A stretch of 12,943 nucleotides of DNA from an uncultured Oscillibacter sp. (GCA_900550685.1 URTS01000046.1:1-12943); one strand, 5' to 3'. Numbered from the stretch's first letter, positions 1 to 6,690 are shown. Notes: generated by a model from the sequence alone, not told the origin. Program-made: numbers and translations.

Positions 1-255
1 AAAGAGGTCATCAACATCACGGACGGGGGACGGCTGGGCTTTGTGGGGGATGTGGACTTCCACCTGCCGGAGGGGCAGGCGGCGGCCCTGATCATTTACG
101 GTCCCGCCCGCTTTTTCGGCCTGTTCGGCAAGGGAGAGGAATACTACGTCCCCTGGGACAGCATCCAGCGGATCGGGGACGACATCATCCTCATCGATAA
201 GCCCGCCCAGCACCGGGACCCGGCTCTGGAGCGGAAGCGGCGGAAACGGTTCTGA
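1..255 (+). CDS. YlmC/YmxH-family sporulation protein, 3' part (5' end outside window)
   Basis: The reading frame is open from base 1 to a TGA at 253-255, giving 84 visible residues; the true start lies upstream. The visible part reads as a PRC-barrel-like small beta protein: an ITDGGRLGFVGDVDF segment, then a PARFFGLFGKGEEYYVPW segment and the closing IQRIGDDIILID strand. These are typical of the YlmC/YmxH family, small proteins linked to sporulation in Bacillus and clostridia, whose molecular role is not well defined. The tail after the barrel is basic (ERKRRKRF). A GTG at 43 could be mistaken for a start, but it would cut off the first beta strands. A strong terminator follows at once, so this gene ends its own transcript and is not part of the rpsB unit. 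The family call rests on recognition of the pattern, not on a search. Confidence 0.72.
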   Translation, partial: KEVINITDGGRLGFVGDVDFHLPEGQAAALIIYGPARFFGLFGKGEEYYVPWDSIQRIGDDIILIDKPAQHRDPALERKRRKRF

Positions 256-268
256 AAACAGGGGGCCT

Positions 269-312
269 GGGTGGAAATTTCGGCGTTTCTCCGAAATTTC
301 CGCCTATTTTTT
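269..312 (+). terminator. Rho-independent terminator after the YlmC-type gene
   Basis: An 11-bp perfect stem, GGAAATTTCGG (273-283) against CCGAAATTTCC (291-301), has a 7-nt loop. It can be extended by about four more pairs, two of them wobble, using 269-272 and 302-305. Six T residues follow at 307-312. It lies 14 nt past the stop codon and just before the rpsB promoter, so it separates the two transcripts. Confidence 0.88.
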
Positions 313-323
313 GAAAATAATCC

Positions 324-352
324 TTGCAATCGTGGACACGCTGTGCTATGAT
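324..352 (+). promoter_or_regulatory. Promoter of rpsB-tsf (vegetative sigma-A type, extended -10)
   Basis: TTGCAA (324-329) and TATGAT (347-352) are separated by 17 nt, and a TGC directly before the -10 box gives an extended -10 element. The predicted start of transcription is near 359. The stretch is AT-rich within a GC-rich region and lies between a terminator and the rpsB leader. The call is by consensus match. Confidence 0.8.
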
Positions 353-358
353 AATTCA

Positions 359-469
359 GCATTCCGCATGGCTGCGGACTCTTTGTTTGTGCCCATTTTC
401 AGAAAATGGGTTAGCAGAGGGGAGGAAACAGCCAGAGGTACAAACTAAATTTTTGGAGGAAATCAAACT
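359..469 (+). promoter_or_regulatory. Structured 5' leader of rpsB, possible S2 autoregulatory site
   Basis: About 110 nt lie between the predicted transcription start and the rpsB ATG. Visible elements are a small hairpin CCGCA/TGCGG (364-377), an 8-bp hairpin CCCATTTT/AAAATGGG with loop CAG (392-410), a purine-rich SD-like tract AGGGGAGG (418-425) with no start codon at a suitable distance, and the real SD GGAGG (455-459), 10 nt before the ATG. Two longer-range pairings are also possible: TGGCTG (369-374) with CAGCCA (429-434), and GTTTGT (385-390) with ACAAAC (440-445). In other bacteria S2 represses its own rpsB-tsf mRNA through the leader. Whether this leader does so is inference. Confidence 0.5.
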
Positions 470-1195
470 ATGGCAAGTGTCGTATCCATGAAGTCCCTGC
501 TGGAAGCAGGCGTCCATTTCGGTCACCAGACCCGCCGCTGGAACCCCAAGATGGCTCCCTATATCTACACCGAGCGCAACGGCATCTATATCGTTGACCT
601 GCAGAAGACCGTGAAGAAGCTGGAGGAGGCTTATGCCTTCGTCCGTCAGCTGTCTGAGAGCGGTCAGTCCCTGCTGTTCGTGGGCACCAAGAAGCAGGCT
701 CAGGAGGCTATCAAGGAAGAGGCCACCCGCTGCGGTCAGTACTATGTCAACGCCCGTTGGCTGGGCGGCATGATGACCAACTTCAAGACCATGCGCACCC
801 GTGTGGACCGTCTGAACCAGCTGAAGACCATGCAGACCGACGGCACCTTTGATATGCTGCCCAAGAAGGAAGTCATGAAGCACCTGGGCGAGATCGAGAA
901 GCTGGAGAAGTATCTCGGCGGCGTGAAGGACATGAAGAAGCTGCCCGGCGCCCTGTTCATCGTGGACACCCGCAAGGAGCGCAACGCCATCGCTGAGGCT
1001 CACAAGCTGGGCATCCCCGTGGTGGCCATCGCCGACACCAACTGCGATCCCGATGAGATCGATTACGTCATCCCCGGCAACGACGACGCCATCCGCGCTA
1101 TCAAGCTGATCGCTTCCGTCATGGCCAACGCCATGCTGGAAGGCAAGCAGGGCGAGCAGATGGACGAGGCCGCTGAGGCCCCCGCTGCCGAATAA
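470..1195 (+). CDS. rpsB: 30S ribosomal protein S2
   Basis: This is a 241-residue protein with the hallmark N-terminus of S2: SMKSLLEAGVHFGHQTRRWN at about residues 6-25, followed by PKMAPYIYTERNGIYIVDL. The conserved core LPGALFIVDTRKERNAIAEA and the C-terminal IPVVAIADTNCDPDEIDYVI segment are both present. The length matches bacterial S2 (about 240), and the acidic, alanine-rich tail is usual. S2 is assembled late into the small subunit near the platform/head and is needed for S1 to bind. The ATG has GGAGG 10 nt upstream. Arginine is coded by CGC/CGT with no CGG that I can find, unlike the metabolic genes further on, as expected for a highly expressed gene. It is followed after 55 nt by tsf, the classical pair. 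Confidence 0.98.
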   Translation: MASVVSMKSLLEAGVHFGHQTRRWNPKMAPYIYTERNGIYIVDLQKTVKKLEEAYAFVRQLSESGQSLLFVGTKKQAQEAIKEEATRCGQYYVNARWLGGMMTNFKTMRTRVDRLNQLKTMQTDGTFDMLPKKEVMKHLGEIEKLEKYLGGVKDMKKLPGALFIVDTRKERNAIAEAHKLGIPVVAIADTNCDPDEIDYVIPGNDDAIRAIKLIASVMANAMLEGKQGEQMDEAAEAPAAE

Positions 1196-1204
1196 TTAGG
1201 ACTT

Positions 1205-1241
1205 CGCGGGAGCGCAAGCTCCGATACTATACAATTGGAGG
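1205..1241 (+). promoter_or_regulatory. rpsB-tsf intergenic hairpin and tsf ribosome binding site
   Basis: A 5-bp stem GGAGC/GCTCC with a GCAA tetraloop (1209-1222) lies 14 nt before the tsf SD, GGAGG (1237-1241). There is no T tract, so it is not a terminator. Its 3' arm contains CTCC, which could instead pair with the SD core GGAG, so the hairpin may keep the SD free. That second role is inference. Confidence 0.4.
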
Positions 1242-1250
1242 AAAAAGATT

Positions 1251-2171
1251 ATGGCTTTTACCGCTGCTGATGTAAAGACCCTGCGCGAAATGACCGGCGT
1301 GGGCATGATGGACTGCAAGAAGGCTCTGACCGCTTCCGACGGTGACATGGACAAGGCCGTTGAGTTCCTGCGTGAAAAGGGCCTGGCCGCCTCCGCCAAG
1401 AAGGCTGGCCGTGTTGCCGCAGAGGGCATGGCTTACGCCGCTGTCATCGACGGCGTGGGCGTGGTCGTTGAGGTCAACGCCGAGACCGACTTCGTGGGCA
1501 AGAACGAGAAGTTTGTGGACTTCGTCAAGGGCGTTGCCGCTACCGTGGCCGCCAACAAGCCCGCTGACCTGGAGGCTCTGATGGCCTGCAAGTACAACGG
1601 CACTGACCTGACTGTTGAGCAGCAGCAGCAGGAGATGGTCCTCGTCATCGGCGAGAACATCAAGGTCCGCCGCTTCGCCTTCTACACCGAGGGCGTGTCC
1701 GTTCCTTATATCCACGCCGGCGGCAAGATCGGCGTGCTGGTGAACCTGAAGGTGGAGGGCGATATCGACGCTTCTGCTGCCGGTAAGGACGTTGCCATGC
1801 AGATCGCCGCTCTGAATCCCCGTTTCTGGGACAAGTCCCAGGTCTCTCAGGATGTCCTGGACGAGGAGAAGAAGATCATGATGGTCCAGATGGAGAACGA
1901 TCCCAAGATGGCCAGCAAGCCCGAGCAGGTCCGCGAGAAGATCGTCATGGGCAAGATGAACAAGTTCTACTCCGAGAACTGCCTGCTGCAGCAGGAGTTC
2001 GTCCGCGGCGATGTGTTCACCGGCTCCGTGGAGCAGTATATCGCTGACGCTGCCAAGAAGCTGGGCGGCAAGATCACCTTCGTCGACGCTATCCGCTTTG
2101 AGAAGGGCGAGGGCATCGAGAAGAAGCAGGAGAACTTCGCTGAGGAGATCGCCAAGATGGTCAAGGGCTAA
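1251..2171 (+). CDS. tsf: Translation elongation factor Ts
   Basis: EF-Ts is the nucleotide exchange factor that releases GDP from EF-Tu. The 306-residue product starts with a UBA-like domain (residues about 1-50; TGVGMMDCKKAL at 15-26), followed by the signature TDFVGKNEKF at 79-88, whose Asp-Phe pair inserts near the Mg site of EF-Tu. The double-repeat core domain follows and the C-terminus is ordinary. Length is close to the family norm of roughly 280-310. The ATG is preceded by GGAGG with 9 nt spacing. Codon use matches rpsB (CGC/CGT, GCC/GCT, AAG), which fits very high expression. Co-transcription with rpsB is implied by the short gap and by the terminator that follows only after tsf. 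Confidence 0.98.
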   Translation: MAFTAADVKTLREMTGVGMMDCKKALTASDGDMDKAVEFLREKGLAASAKKAGRVAAEGMAYAAVIDGVGVVVEVNAETDFVGKNEKFVDFVKGVAATVAANKPADLEALMACKYNGTDLTVEQQQQEMVLVIGENIKVRRFAFYTEGVSVPYIHAGGKIGVLVNLKVEGDIDASAAGKDVAMQIAALNPRFWDKSQVSQDVLDEEKKIMMVQMENDPKMASKPEQVREKIVMGKMNKFYSENCLLQQEFVRGDVFTGSVEQYIADAAKKLGGKITFVDAIRFEKGEGIEKKQENFAEEIAKMVKG

Positions 2172-2190
2172 GCCCCTGAATCTGCAAATC

Positions 2191-2220
2191 AAAGAGCCGG
2201 CCGGAAGGCCGGCTCTTTTT
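2191..2220 (+). terminator. Rho-independent terminator of rpsB-tsf
   Basis: A perfect 12-bp stem, AAAGAGCCGGCC (2191-2202) against GGCCGGCTCTTT (2207-2218), has a GGAA tetraloop and runs into a T tract ending at 2220. It lies 19 nt after the tsf stop. This is a textbook intrinsic terminator. Confidence 0.95.
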
Positions 2221-2302
2221 GCTTCTTCCCGATGCCGACCATTGCGGCCTGGAAAATATTACAGATTCAGGCGGAGGGAAAAGGTGGATTTCCCGGATTC
2301 CC

Positions 2303-2331
2303 TTGTATTTTCACTGGGAAAATGGTATAAT
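2303..2331 (+). promoter_or_regulatory. Promoter of the M50 protease-scpAB-gerW-dac-rluB run
   Basis: TTGTAT (2303-2308) and a perfect TATAAT (2326-2331) are 17 nt apart, with TGG just before the -10 box (extended -10). Transcription would start near 2338. The region between the tsf terminator and this promoter (about 2221-2300) shows nothing else that I can support. Downstream, a 7-bp GC-rich hairpin CGCCGGA/TCCGGCG (2352-2377) sits 3 nt before the SD AGGAG (2381-2385). Confidence 0.82.
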
Positions 2332-2390
2332 TACTTGATTTTGAATCATAACGCCGGACGGTTGAGAAGATCCGGCGCACAGGAGTTTCT

Positions 2391-3053
2391 ATGCTGCACT
2401 ATCTGCAAAATTTATTCCAGGCCCTGGATTTTTCCTCCTTGGCCGACGCGGTGCTCCGTGTGGCGGCGGTGTTTCTGTGCCTGACGGTCCACGAGACCTG
2501 CCACGGTCTGGCGGCTCTGGCCCTGGGGGACCCTACGGCCAAGTCCATGCACCGGCTGTCTCTGAATCCGCTGCGGCATATCGACTGGCTGGGATTGGCG
2601 CTGATGTTCGTGGCAGGCTTCGGCTGGGCCAAGCCGGTGCCGGTAAATCCCAGCTATTTCCGCAAGCCCAAGCAGGGCATGGCCATCACCGCCCTGGCAG
2701 GACCCATCTCCAATATCCTGCTGGCGGTGTTGTTCCTGGAGATCGGAAAAGTGATTTACCTTTACGCCCCTTACAGCGACGGGATGAACACCTTTTTTGA
2801 CTGGTGCCTGTTTACGGTGGCCCCTATGTCCGTTGGTATGGGGCTTTTCAACCTGATCCCGTTTCCGCCCCTGGACGGCTCCAAGGTGCTGGCGGTCTTT
2901 CTGCCGGATGGAGCCTACATGAAGCTGATGCACTATGAACGCTATGGCATCCTGATCCTGCTGGCTCTGAGCTGGCTGGGCCTGGGGGGAAACGCTCTGG
3001 GCAATGCGATTTACGGCGTATACGAAGCGCTGTTCCATATCTTTTTTGCTTGA
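2391..3053 (+). CDS. Site-2 protease family (M50) integral membrane metalloprotease
   Basis: This is a 220-residue, strongly hydrophobic protein of the short M50 type (close to the YwhC/SpoIVFB-like minimal family, with no PDZ domain). The zinc motif HExxH appears as HETCH at residues 34-38 in the first membrane helix. The third metal ligand is in NLIPFPPLDG at 154-163 (Asp162), the usual second signature of the family. Further hydrophobic segments lie at about 66-80, 98-125, 140-156 and 185-205. All active-site residues are present, so it is probably an active intramembrane protease, but its substrate cannot be read from the sequence. The ATG has AGGAG 5 nt upstream. It is the first gene of the run, and scpA begins a few bases after its stop. 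Short M50 proteases beside scpAB are common in clostridia; whether this means a functional link is unknown. Confidence 0.9.
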   Translation: MLHYLQNLFQALDFSSLADAVLRVAAVFLCLTVHETCHGLAALALGDPTAKSMHRLSLNPLRHIDWLGLALMFVAGFGWAKPVPVNPSYFRKPKQGMAITALAGPISNILLAVLFLEIGKVIYLYAPYSDGMNTFFDWCLFTVAPMSVGMGLFNLIPFPPLDGSKVLAVFLPDGAYMKLMHYERYGILILLALSWLGLGGNALGNAIYGVYEALFHIFFA

Positions 3054-3065
3054 GGTGTCTTGATT

Positions 3066-3848
3066 TTGGAAAGTCCTGTATTCAAACTGGAAAAGGTGGT
3101 CCACTCCCGGTCCGATGAGATGCAGGATTTTGAGGGACCTCTGGATTTGATTTTGTTCCTTCTGGGAAAAAATAAGCTGGAGATCCAGGATATTTCCATC
3201 TCCCTGATCTGTGACCAGTACATTGCCTGGCTGGAGCAGCGGCAGCGGATGGACCTGGAGGTGGCCAGCGAGTTTGTCATCATGGCGTCCCATCTGGTGT
3301 ATCTCAAGACCCGGATGCTGCTGTCTTTGGAGGACGAGGAGGCCAAAAGTGAGATGGACGCCCTGCTCCAATCCCTGGAAGAGCGGCGGCGCAGTGAAAA
3401 CTATGTGCGGGTGAAGGCCCTGGCCCAGCGGCTGGCACCTATGGGGGAGTTCGGCCGGAACATCATGACCCGGAATCCGGAGCCGGTGAAGCGGGGTAAG
3501 GTATTTGAATACAGCCATCAGCCGGCGGACCTGGTGCTGGCCATGGCGGAGATTCAAAGCCGGGCGGAGCGGAAACTGCCGCCCCCCAGGGCCTCTTTCC
3601 GGGATATTGTGCAGCACGAGCCCTACCCGGTGGAAAGCAAGGCCCGGGAGATCCTGCAAAAGCTGAAAGAGGGGGGGATTACCCGCTTCTTGCTGTTGTT
3701 CCGGGGGAACCGGAGCCGCAGCGAGGTGGTGGCCACCTTTCTGGCGGTGCTGGAGCTGTGCAAGGCCCGGGTGTTGCACCTGGCGGGCTCTGAGACGGAC
3801 TGCACCGTCCGGCAGGAGGGCGATGTGCCGGAGAATCTGACGTTTTAA
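3066..3848 (+). CDS. scpA: Segregation and condensation protein A
   Basis: ScpA is the kleisin subunit of the SMC-ScpAB condensin, bridging the SMC heads to help compact and separate the replicated chromosome. The product is about 260 residues. The hallmark DFEGPLDLILFLLGKNKLEI lies near residues 21-40, followed by the helical N-terminal SMC-binding region with ASEFVIMASHLVYLKTRMLL. A variable middle follows, then a C-terminal winged-helix-like part (SRSEVVATFLAVLELCKARV) that binds the other SMC head. Start choice: a TTG at 3066 lies 8 nt after GAGGTG (3052-3057). Another in-frame TTG at 3060 is only 2 nt from it and would add two residues, so 3066 is preferred. The SD overlaps the stop codon of the protease gene, pointing to coupled translation. 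The stop is followed 11 nt later by scpB, its partner. Confidence 0.94.
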   Translation: MESPVFKLEKVVHSRSDEMQDFEGPLDLILFLLGKNKLEIQDISISLICDQYIAWLEQRQRMDLEVASEFVIMASHLVYLKTRMLLSLEDEEAKSEMDALLQSLEERRRSENYVRVKALAQRLAPMGEFGRNIMTRNPEPVKRGKVFEYSHQPADLVLAMAEIQSRAERKLPPPRASFRDIVQHEPYPVESKAREILQKLKEGGITRFLLLFRGNRSRSEVVATFLAVLELCKARVLHLAGSETDCTVRQEGDVPENLTF

Positions 3849-3859
3849 GGAGACCGGAT

Positions 3860-4498
3860 ATGGCCGATATGGAGATGAAGGAAATTGAATCCGCGGTGGA
3901 GGCCATCCTGTTTGCCTCCGGTGAGCCGGTGCATGTGGACCGGATCTGTGTGGCGCTGGAGATCGACCGGCCCACGGCGGAGCGGGTGCTTCAGAAGCTG
4001 ATGGACTACTACGCTTTTGAACGCCGGGGTATCCGGCTGCTGAAAATCGAGGACAGCTGGCAGCTGTGCTCCTCGCCGGATTACGCGGACATCATCCGCA
4101 GAGCCTTTGAGATCCGCAAGCCTGCCAAGCTGAGCCAGCCGGCGTTGGAGGTGCTGACCATCATTGCCTACTACCAGCCTGCCACCCGGGCCTATGTGGA
4201 TCAGATCCGGGGCGTGGACAGCTCTTACACCATGGGGCTGCTGCTGGACCGGGGCCTGATCGAAGAGTGCGGCCGTTTGCAGGTGCCGGGGCGCCCCCGG
4301 CAGTACCGCACCACCAAGCAGTTCCTCCGGGCCTTCCACCTTACCAGCCTGGATGAGCTGCCGGAGATGCCGGATCTGGGCGGCGAGGGCCAGATGCGGC
4401 TCAATGAAGCCGGGGAAGTGGTGGACCCCACCGAAGGGGTGGCGGTCACGGGGGCCGATGGGCCGGAGACTGCCGGACTTGCGGAACCGGGAGACTAA
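3860..4498 (+). CDS. scpB: Segregation and condensation protein B
   Basis: ScpB dimers bind the middle of ScpA and complete the SMC-ScpAB complex on the nucleoid. The 212-residue product has the two winged-helix domains of the family. The first opens with ESAVEAILFASGEPVHVDRI (about 10-29). The second carries LSQPALEVLTIIAYYQPATR (about 92-111), the DQIRGVDSS turn, and GRPRQYRTTKQFLRAFHLTS near 151-170. The last roughly 40 residues are a Gly/Glu-rich tail with no clear fold, as often seen. The ATG at 3860 has AAGGAGA (3847-3853) 6 nt upstream, and this SD begins inside the scpA stop codon. Internal ATGs at 3869 and 3875 are possible but less well placed. Confidence 0.95.
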   Translation: MADMEMKEIESAVEAILFASGEPVHVDRICVALEIDRPTAERVLQKLMDYYAFERRGIRLLKIEDSWQLCSSPDYADIIRRAFEIRKPAKLSQPALEVLTIIAYYQPATRAYVDQIRGVDSSYTMGLLLDRGLIEECGRLQVPGRPRQYRTTKQFLRAFHLTSLDELPEMPDLGGEGQMRLNEAGEVVDPTEGVAVTGADGPETAGLAEPGD

Positions 4499-4522
4499 GC
4501 ATACGGAAAGGGGGCGGCAGCC

Positions 4523-5194
4523 GTGACTGCGTTGTGGATCCTGGGAATTTTGGCGGTGCTGCTCCTGCTGCTGTGTCTGACGCGGGTAGGGGTGCTGGTA
4601 AAGTTCGGAGAGGAACTGACGGTTACCGCCCGGCTTGGATTTGTCAGGATCCAGGTGCTCCCAGCGAAGAAAAAGCCGCCGCAGCATGAAAAAAAGCCAA
4701 AAGCGAAGCAGGCACAGAAGCCTGAACCGGAAAAGCCGAAGAAAGCCTTCCCGAAGCCTGCGCTCAGCGACATCCGGGACGCGGTCAAAGCGCTGTGGCC
4801 GCCGCTGAAAAAGGCGCTGTACCGCACCCGCCGGGGCGTAAGGATCGATCCCCTGGATGTATCTCTGGTTCTGGGCGGTCAGGCGGAGCCGGCAGATGCC
4901 GCCCGATTGTACGGCGAGCTTCATGGGGCGGTCTGGACCGGGATGCCGGTAATGGAAAGGCTGCTGGTGATCCCCCGGCCCCACATCCATCTGGATGTGG
5001 ATTTTGCGGAGGAGAAAACAAATGTGCAGGGGACCGTCGGGCTTTCCGCCCGGATCGGCACCCTGCTGCGGATCGGCATGACCGTGGCCATTCCAGGGCT
5101 GCGGTGGTTCCTGACCTATATGAAGAAGAACAAACAAGCACCAGTCGGAAAGGATGAATCAGATGGAAATGGAAAAGAACAGCCCGCTGCGTGA
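4523..5194 (+). CDS. DUF2953 domain membrane protein
   Basis: This is a 223-residue protein of unknown function. One membrane helix (residues about 4-20, LWILGILAVLLLLLCLT) is followed by a short beta-like part, then a Lys/Pro/Glu-rich linker (about 49-78) with several KP and EKP units. A longer domain follows, with RIDPLDVSLVLGGQAEPADA and a hydrophobic C-terminal segment around 178-198. This layout matches the DUF2953 family of spore-forming Firmicutes, whose genes often lie directly before gerW/ytfJ, as here. It starts with GTG at 4523, preceded by an AAAGGGGG tract; no ATG alternative lies upstream. Its 3' end overlaps gerW, so the two are probably made together. A role in the spore envelope is inference from the neighbour only. 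Confidence 0.75.
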   Translation: MTALWILGILAVLLLLLCLTRVGVLVKFGEELTVTARLGFVRIQVLPAKKKPPQHEKKPKAKQAQKPEPEKPKKAFPKPALSDIRDAVKALWPPLKKALYRTRRGVRIDPLDVSLVLGGQAEPADAARLYGELHGAVWTGMPVMERLLVIPRPHIHLDVDFAEEKTNVQGTVGLSARIGTLLRIGMTVAIPGLRWFLTYMKKNKQAPVGKDESDGNGKEQPAA

Positions 5195-5555
5195 TGTGAT
5201 GAATTCGACCATGGATAAGGTCCGGGAGATGGTGGACGCCAACAATATCGTGGGCGCGCCCATCACCACGCCGGACGGCGTGACCCTGATCCCCATTTCC
5301 CGGGTCAGCTTTGGCTTCGGCAGCGGCGGCGGGGATTACGGTAAGCCGGGGCAGAACAACTTCGGCGGTGGCGGCGGTGCCGGTGTGAAGATCGACCCGG
5401 TGGCCTTCCTGGTTATCAAGGACGGCACCACCCGGGTCATGCCGGTGGCGGTGCCGCCGGTGTCCACCGTGGACCGCATTGTGGATATGGCCCCGGATAT
5501 CGTAGACAAAATCGGAAAATTTTTCGATAAAAAAGAAGACGGGGAAATCGTCTGA
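5163..5555 (+). CDS. gerW: GerW/YtfJ family sporulation protein
   Basis: This is a protein of about 130 residues. An N-terminal helix (PLRDVMNSTMDKVREMVDAN) is followed by VGAPITTPDGVTLIPISRVS. A glycine-rich stretch (FGFGSGGG, then FGGGGGAG) follows, then VKIDPVAFLVIKDGTTRVMP and a C-terminal helix. This is the full GerW (YtfJ) pattern. In B. subtilis the protein is made in the forespore and is needed for normal germination; its biochemistry is unclear. Start choice: AAAGGA (5149-5154) is 8 nt before the ATG at 5163. The ATG at 5154 overlaps that SD and would add only three residues. Either start overlaps the DUF2953 gene (32 or 41 nt), a sign of translational coupling. I see no separate forespore promoter. 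Confidence 0.92.
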   Translation: MEMEKNSPLRDVMNSTMDKVREMVDANNIVGAPITTPDGVTLIPISRVSFGFGSGGGDYGKPGQNNFGGGGGAGVKIDPVAFLVIKDGTTRVMPVAVPPVSTVDRIVDMAPDIVDKIGKFFDKKEDGEIV

Positions 5556-5567
5556 CCTGGGTATACT

Positions 5568-5600
5568 AAAGGCATCTCAGCTTTGGGAGTGATGCCTTTT
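5568..5600 (+). promoter_or_regulatory. Hairpin holding the carboxypeptidase RBS and touching its start codon
   Basis: A perfect 9-bp stem, AAAGGCATC (5568-5576) against GATGCCTTT (5591-5599), encloses a 14-nt loop that contains the SD-like GGGAG (5585-5589). The 3' arm ends on the first base of the TTG start codon (5599-5601). Only four T residues follow, so it is a poor terminator. The placement suggests an effect on translation initiation or partial attenuation after gerW. Confidence 0.45.
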
Positions 5601-6690
5601 GCTGCGGCGTTTTCTTTGCTGCACCTTTGCAGCACTGTGCCTGTACAGTATGAACCCTTGCCGGATATCCGCGGTGGAAACCGCGGCGTCCGCCGCGATC
5701 CTGATGGATGCGGGCAGCGGCCGGGTGCTTTATGAGCGCAATGCCGACCGGAAAATGCTCATCGCCAGCACCACCAAGATCCTGACGGCGCTGGTGGCCA
5801 TTGAGCAGGGAAATCTTCAGGATACGGTGAAGGTCAGCCGGGAGGCGGCCTGTACCGAAGGTTCCGCCATGTACCTGAAAGAGGGGGAGACCCTGACCCT
5901 GGAGACCCTGCTGTATGGATTGCTGCTCTGCTCCGGCAACGATGCGGCGGTGGCCGTCGCCCAGCATGTGGGCGGCAGTGTGAAGGGCTTTGTGGCGCTG
6001 ATGAACGAAAAGGCCCGGGAACTGGAGATGGAAAATTCCTCCTTTGCCAATCCCAACGGCCTGGACGACGAGAACCATTATTCCACCGCCCGGGACATGG
6101 CAAAGCTGGCCCGGGCCGCCCTGGAAAACGAGACGCTGGTGCGGATCGCCTCCACCCGGTCCATTACCATTGGCGGGCGGACCATGCACAACCACAACAA
6201 GCTGCTGGGTTATATGGATAACTGCCTGGGGCTGAAAACCGGCTATACAAAGGCTGCTGGGCGGACGCTGGTAAGCTGTGCGGAGAGAAACGGCCAGCGG
6301 TTGATCGCCGTGACGCTGCAGGACGGCAACGACTGGGCCGACCATCAGGCCCTGTATGAATACGGCTTTTCCACTTACCCGGCCAGGACCTGCGCCGTCC
6401 GGGGAAAGGCGCTGACCCAGGCATCTGTCAGCGGCGGCATCCGTTCCAGCGTGCCGCTGATCGCCGGGGAGAGCTTTTGCTGGCCGGCGGCATCATCGGA
6501 GCAGCTGACCACGGAGATCTGCCTGGACCGTCCGCTTTCAGCCCCGGTTGCCGCCGGGACGGTGATGGGCGCGGCGGTATTCCGCCTGAACGGAGCGGAA
6601 GTGGGGCGGGTGCCCCTGGCGGCGGGGCGGACGGTGATGCCGAAGCTGGCCTCGGCCCTGAACAGCCTGAAGCTGGAACTGCTTGAATAA
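5599..6690 (+). CDS. D-alanyl-D-alanine carboxypeptidase (DacF/PBP5 type, serine peptidase S11)
   Basis: It trims the terminal D-Ala from peptidoglycan stem pentapeptides outside the membrane. All three active-site motifs are present: STTK at residues 57-60 (nucleophile Ser57), SGN at 112-114 and KTG at 213-215. The product has 363 residues. The N-terminus (MLRRFLCCTFAALCL, then CRISA before VETAAS) is a signal peptide with likely cleavage near residue 25. The part after about residue 270 looks like the beta-rich PBP5 C-terminal domain. The end (LASALNSLKLELLE) may be an amphipathic membrane-binding helix. The start is TTG at 5599; the next in-frame ATG (5650) would remove the signal peptide, so it is rejected. 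Its place after gerW and before rluB recalls the B. subtilis scpAB-dacB-spmAB region, here without spmAB. A role in cortex modification is plausible but not shown. Confidence 0.93.
   Translation: MLRRFLCCTFAALCLYSMNPCRISAVETAASAAILMDAGSGRVLYERNADRKMLIASTTKILTALVAIEQGNLQDTVKVSREAACTEGSAMYLKEGETLTLETLLYGLLLCSGNDAAVAVAQHVGGSVKGFVALMNEKARELEMENSSFANPNGLDDENHYSTARDMAKLARAALENETLVRIASTRSITIGGRTMHNHNKLLGYMDNCLGLKTGYTKAAGRTLVSCAERNGQRLIAVTLQDGNDWADHQALYEYGFSTYPARTCAVRGKALTQASVSGGIRSSVPLIAGESFCWPAASSEQLTTEICLDRPLSAPVAAGTVMGAAVFRLNGAEVGRVPLAAGRTVMPKLASALNSLKLELLE

Noticed and set aside
361..469. T-box or other known riboswitch before rpsB
   Set aside because: No T-box sequence (TGGNACCGCG type) and no ligand-binding core that I recognise; the gene is a ribosomal protein, so a protein-binding leader is more likely.
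1617..1634. Four CAG units as a microsatellite
   Set aside because: It encodes a short Glu/Gln run in EF-Ts (EQQQQE), too short to be called a repeat locus.
2011..2484. + strand frame of 157 codons running from tsf across the terminator
   Set aside because: It would read through a strong terminator and promoter and its Arg/Ser-rich product is an out-of-frame reading of tsf.
2412..3779. Long - strand open frame (455 codons) opposite the M50 protease and scpA
   Set aside because: It is Gln/His-rich, spans two well-supported + strand genes and their gap, and shows no recognisable domain or SD.
3845..5137. Long - strand open frame (430 codons) opposite scpB and DUF2953
   Set aside because: Same reason: both + strand genes have family motifs and good starts, while this frame has only low-complexity Arg/Gln/His/Pro-rich sequence.
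5566..6345. - strand open frame (259 codons) opposite the carboxypeptidase
   Set aside because: It lies over the signal peptide and all three penicillin-binding motifs of the + strand gene.
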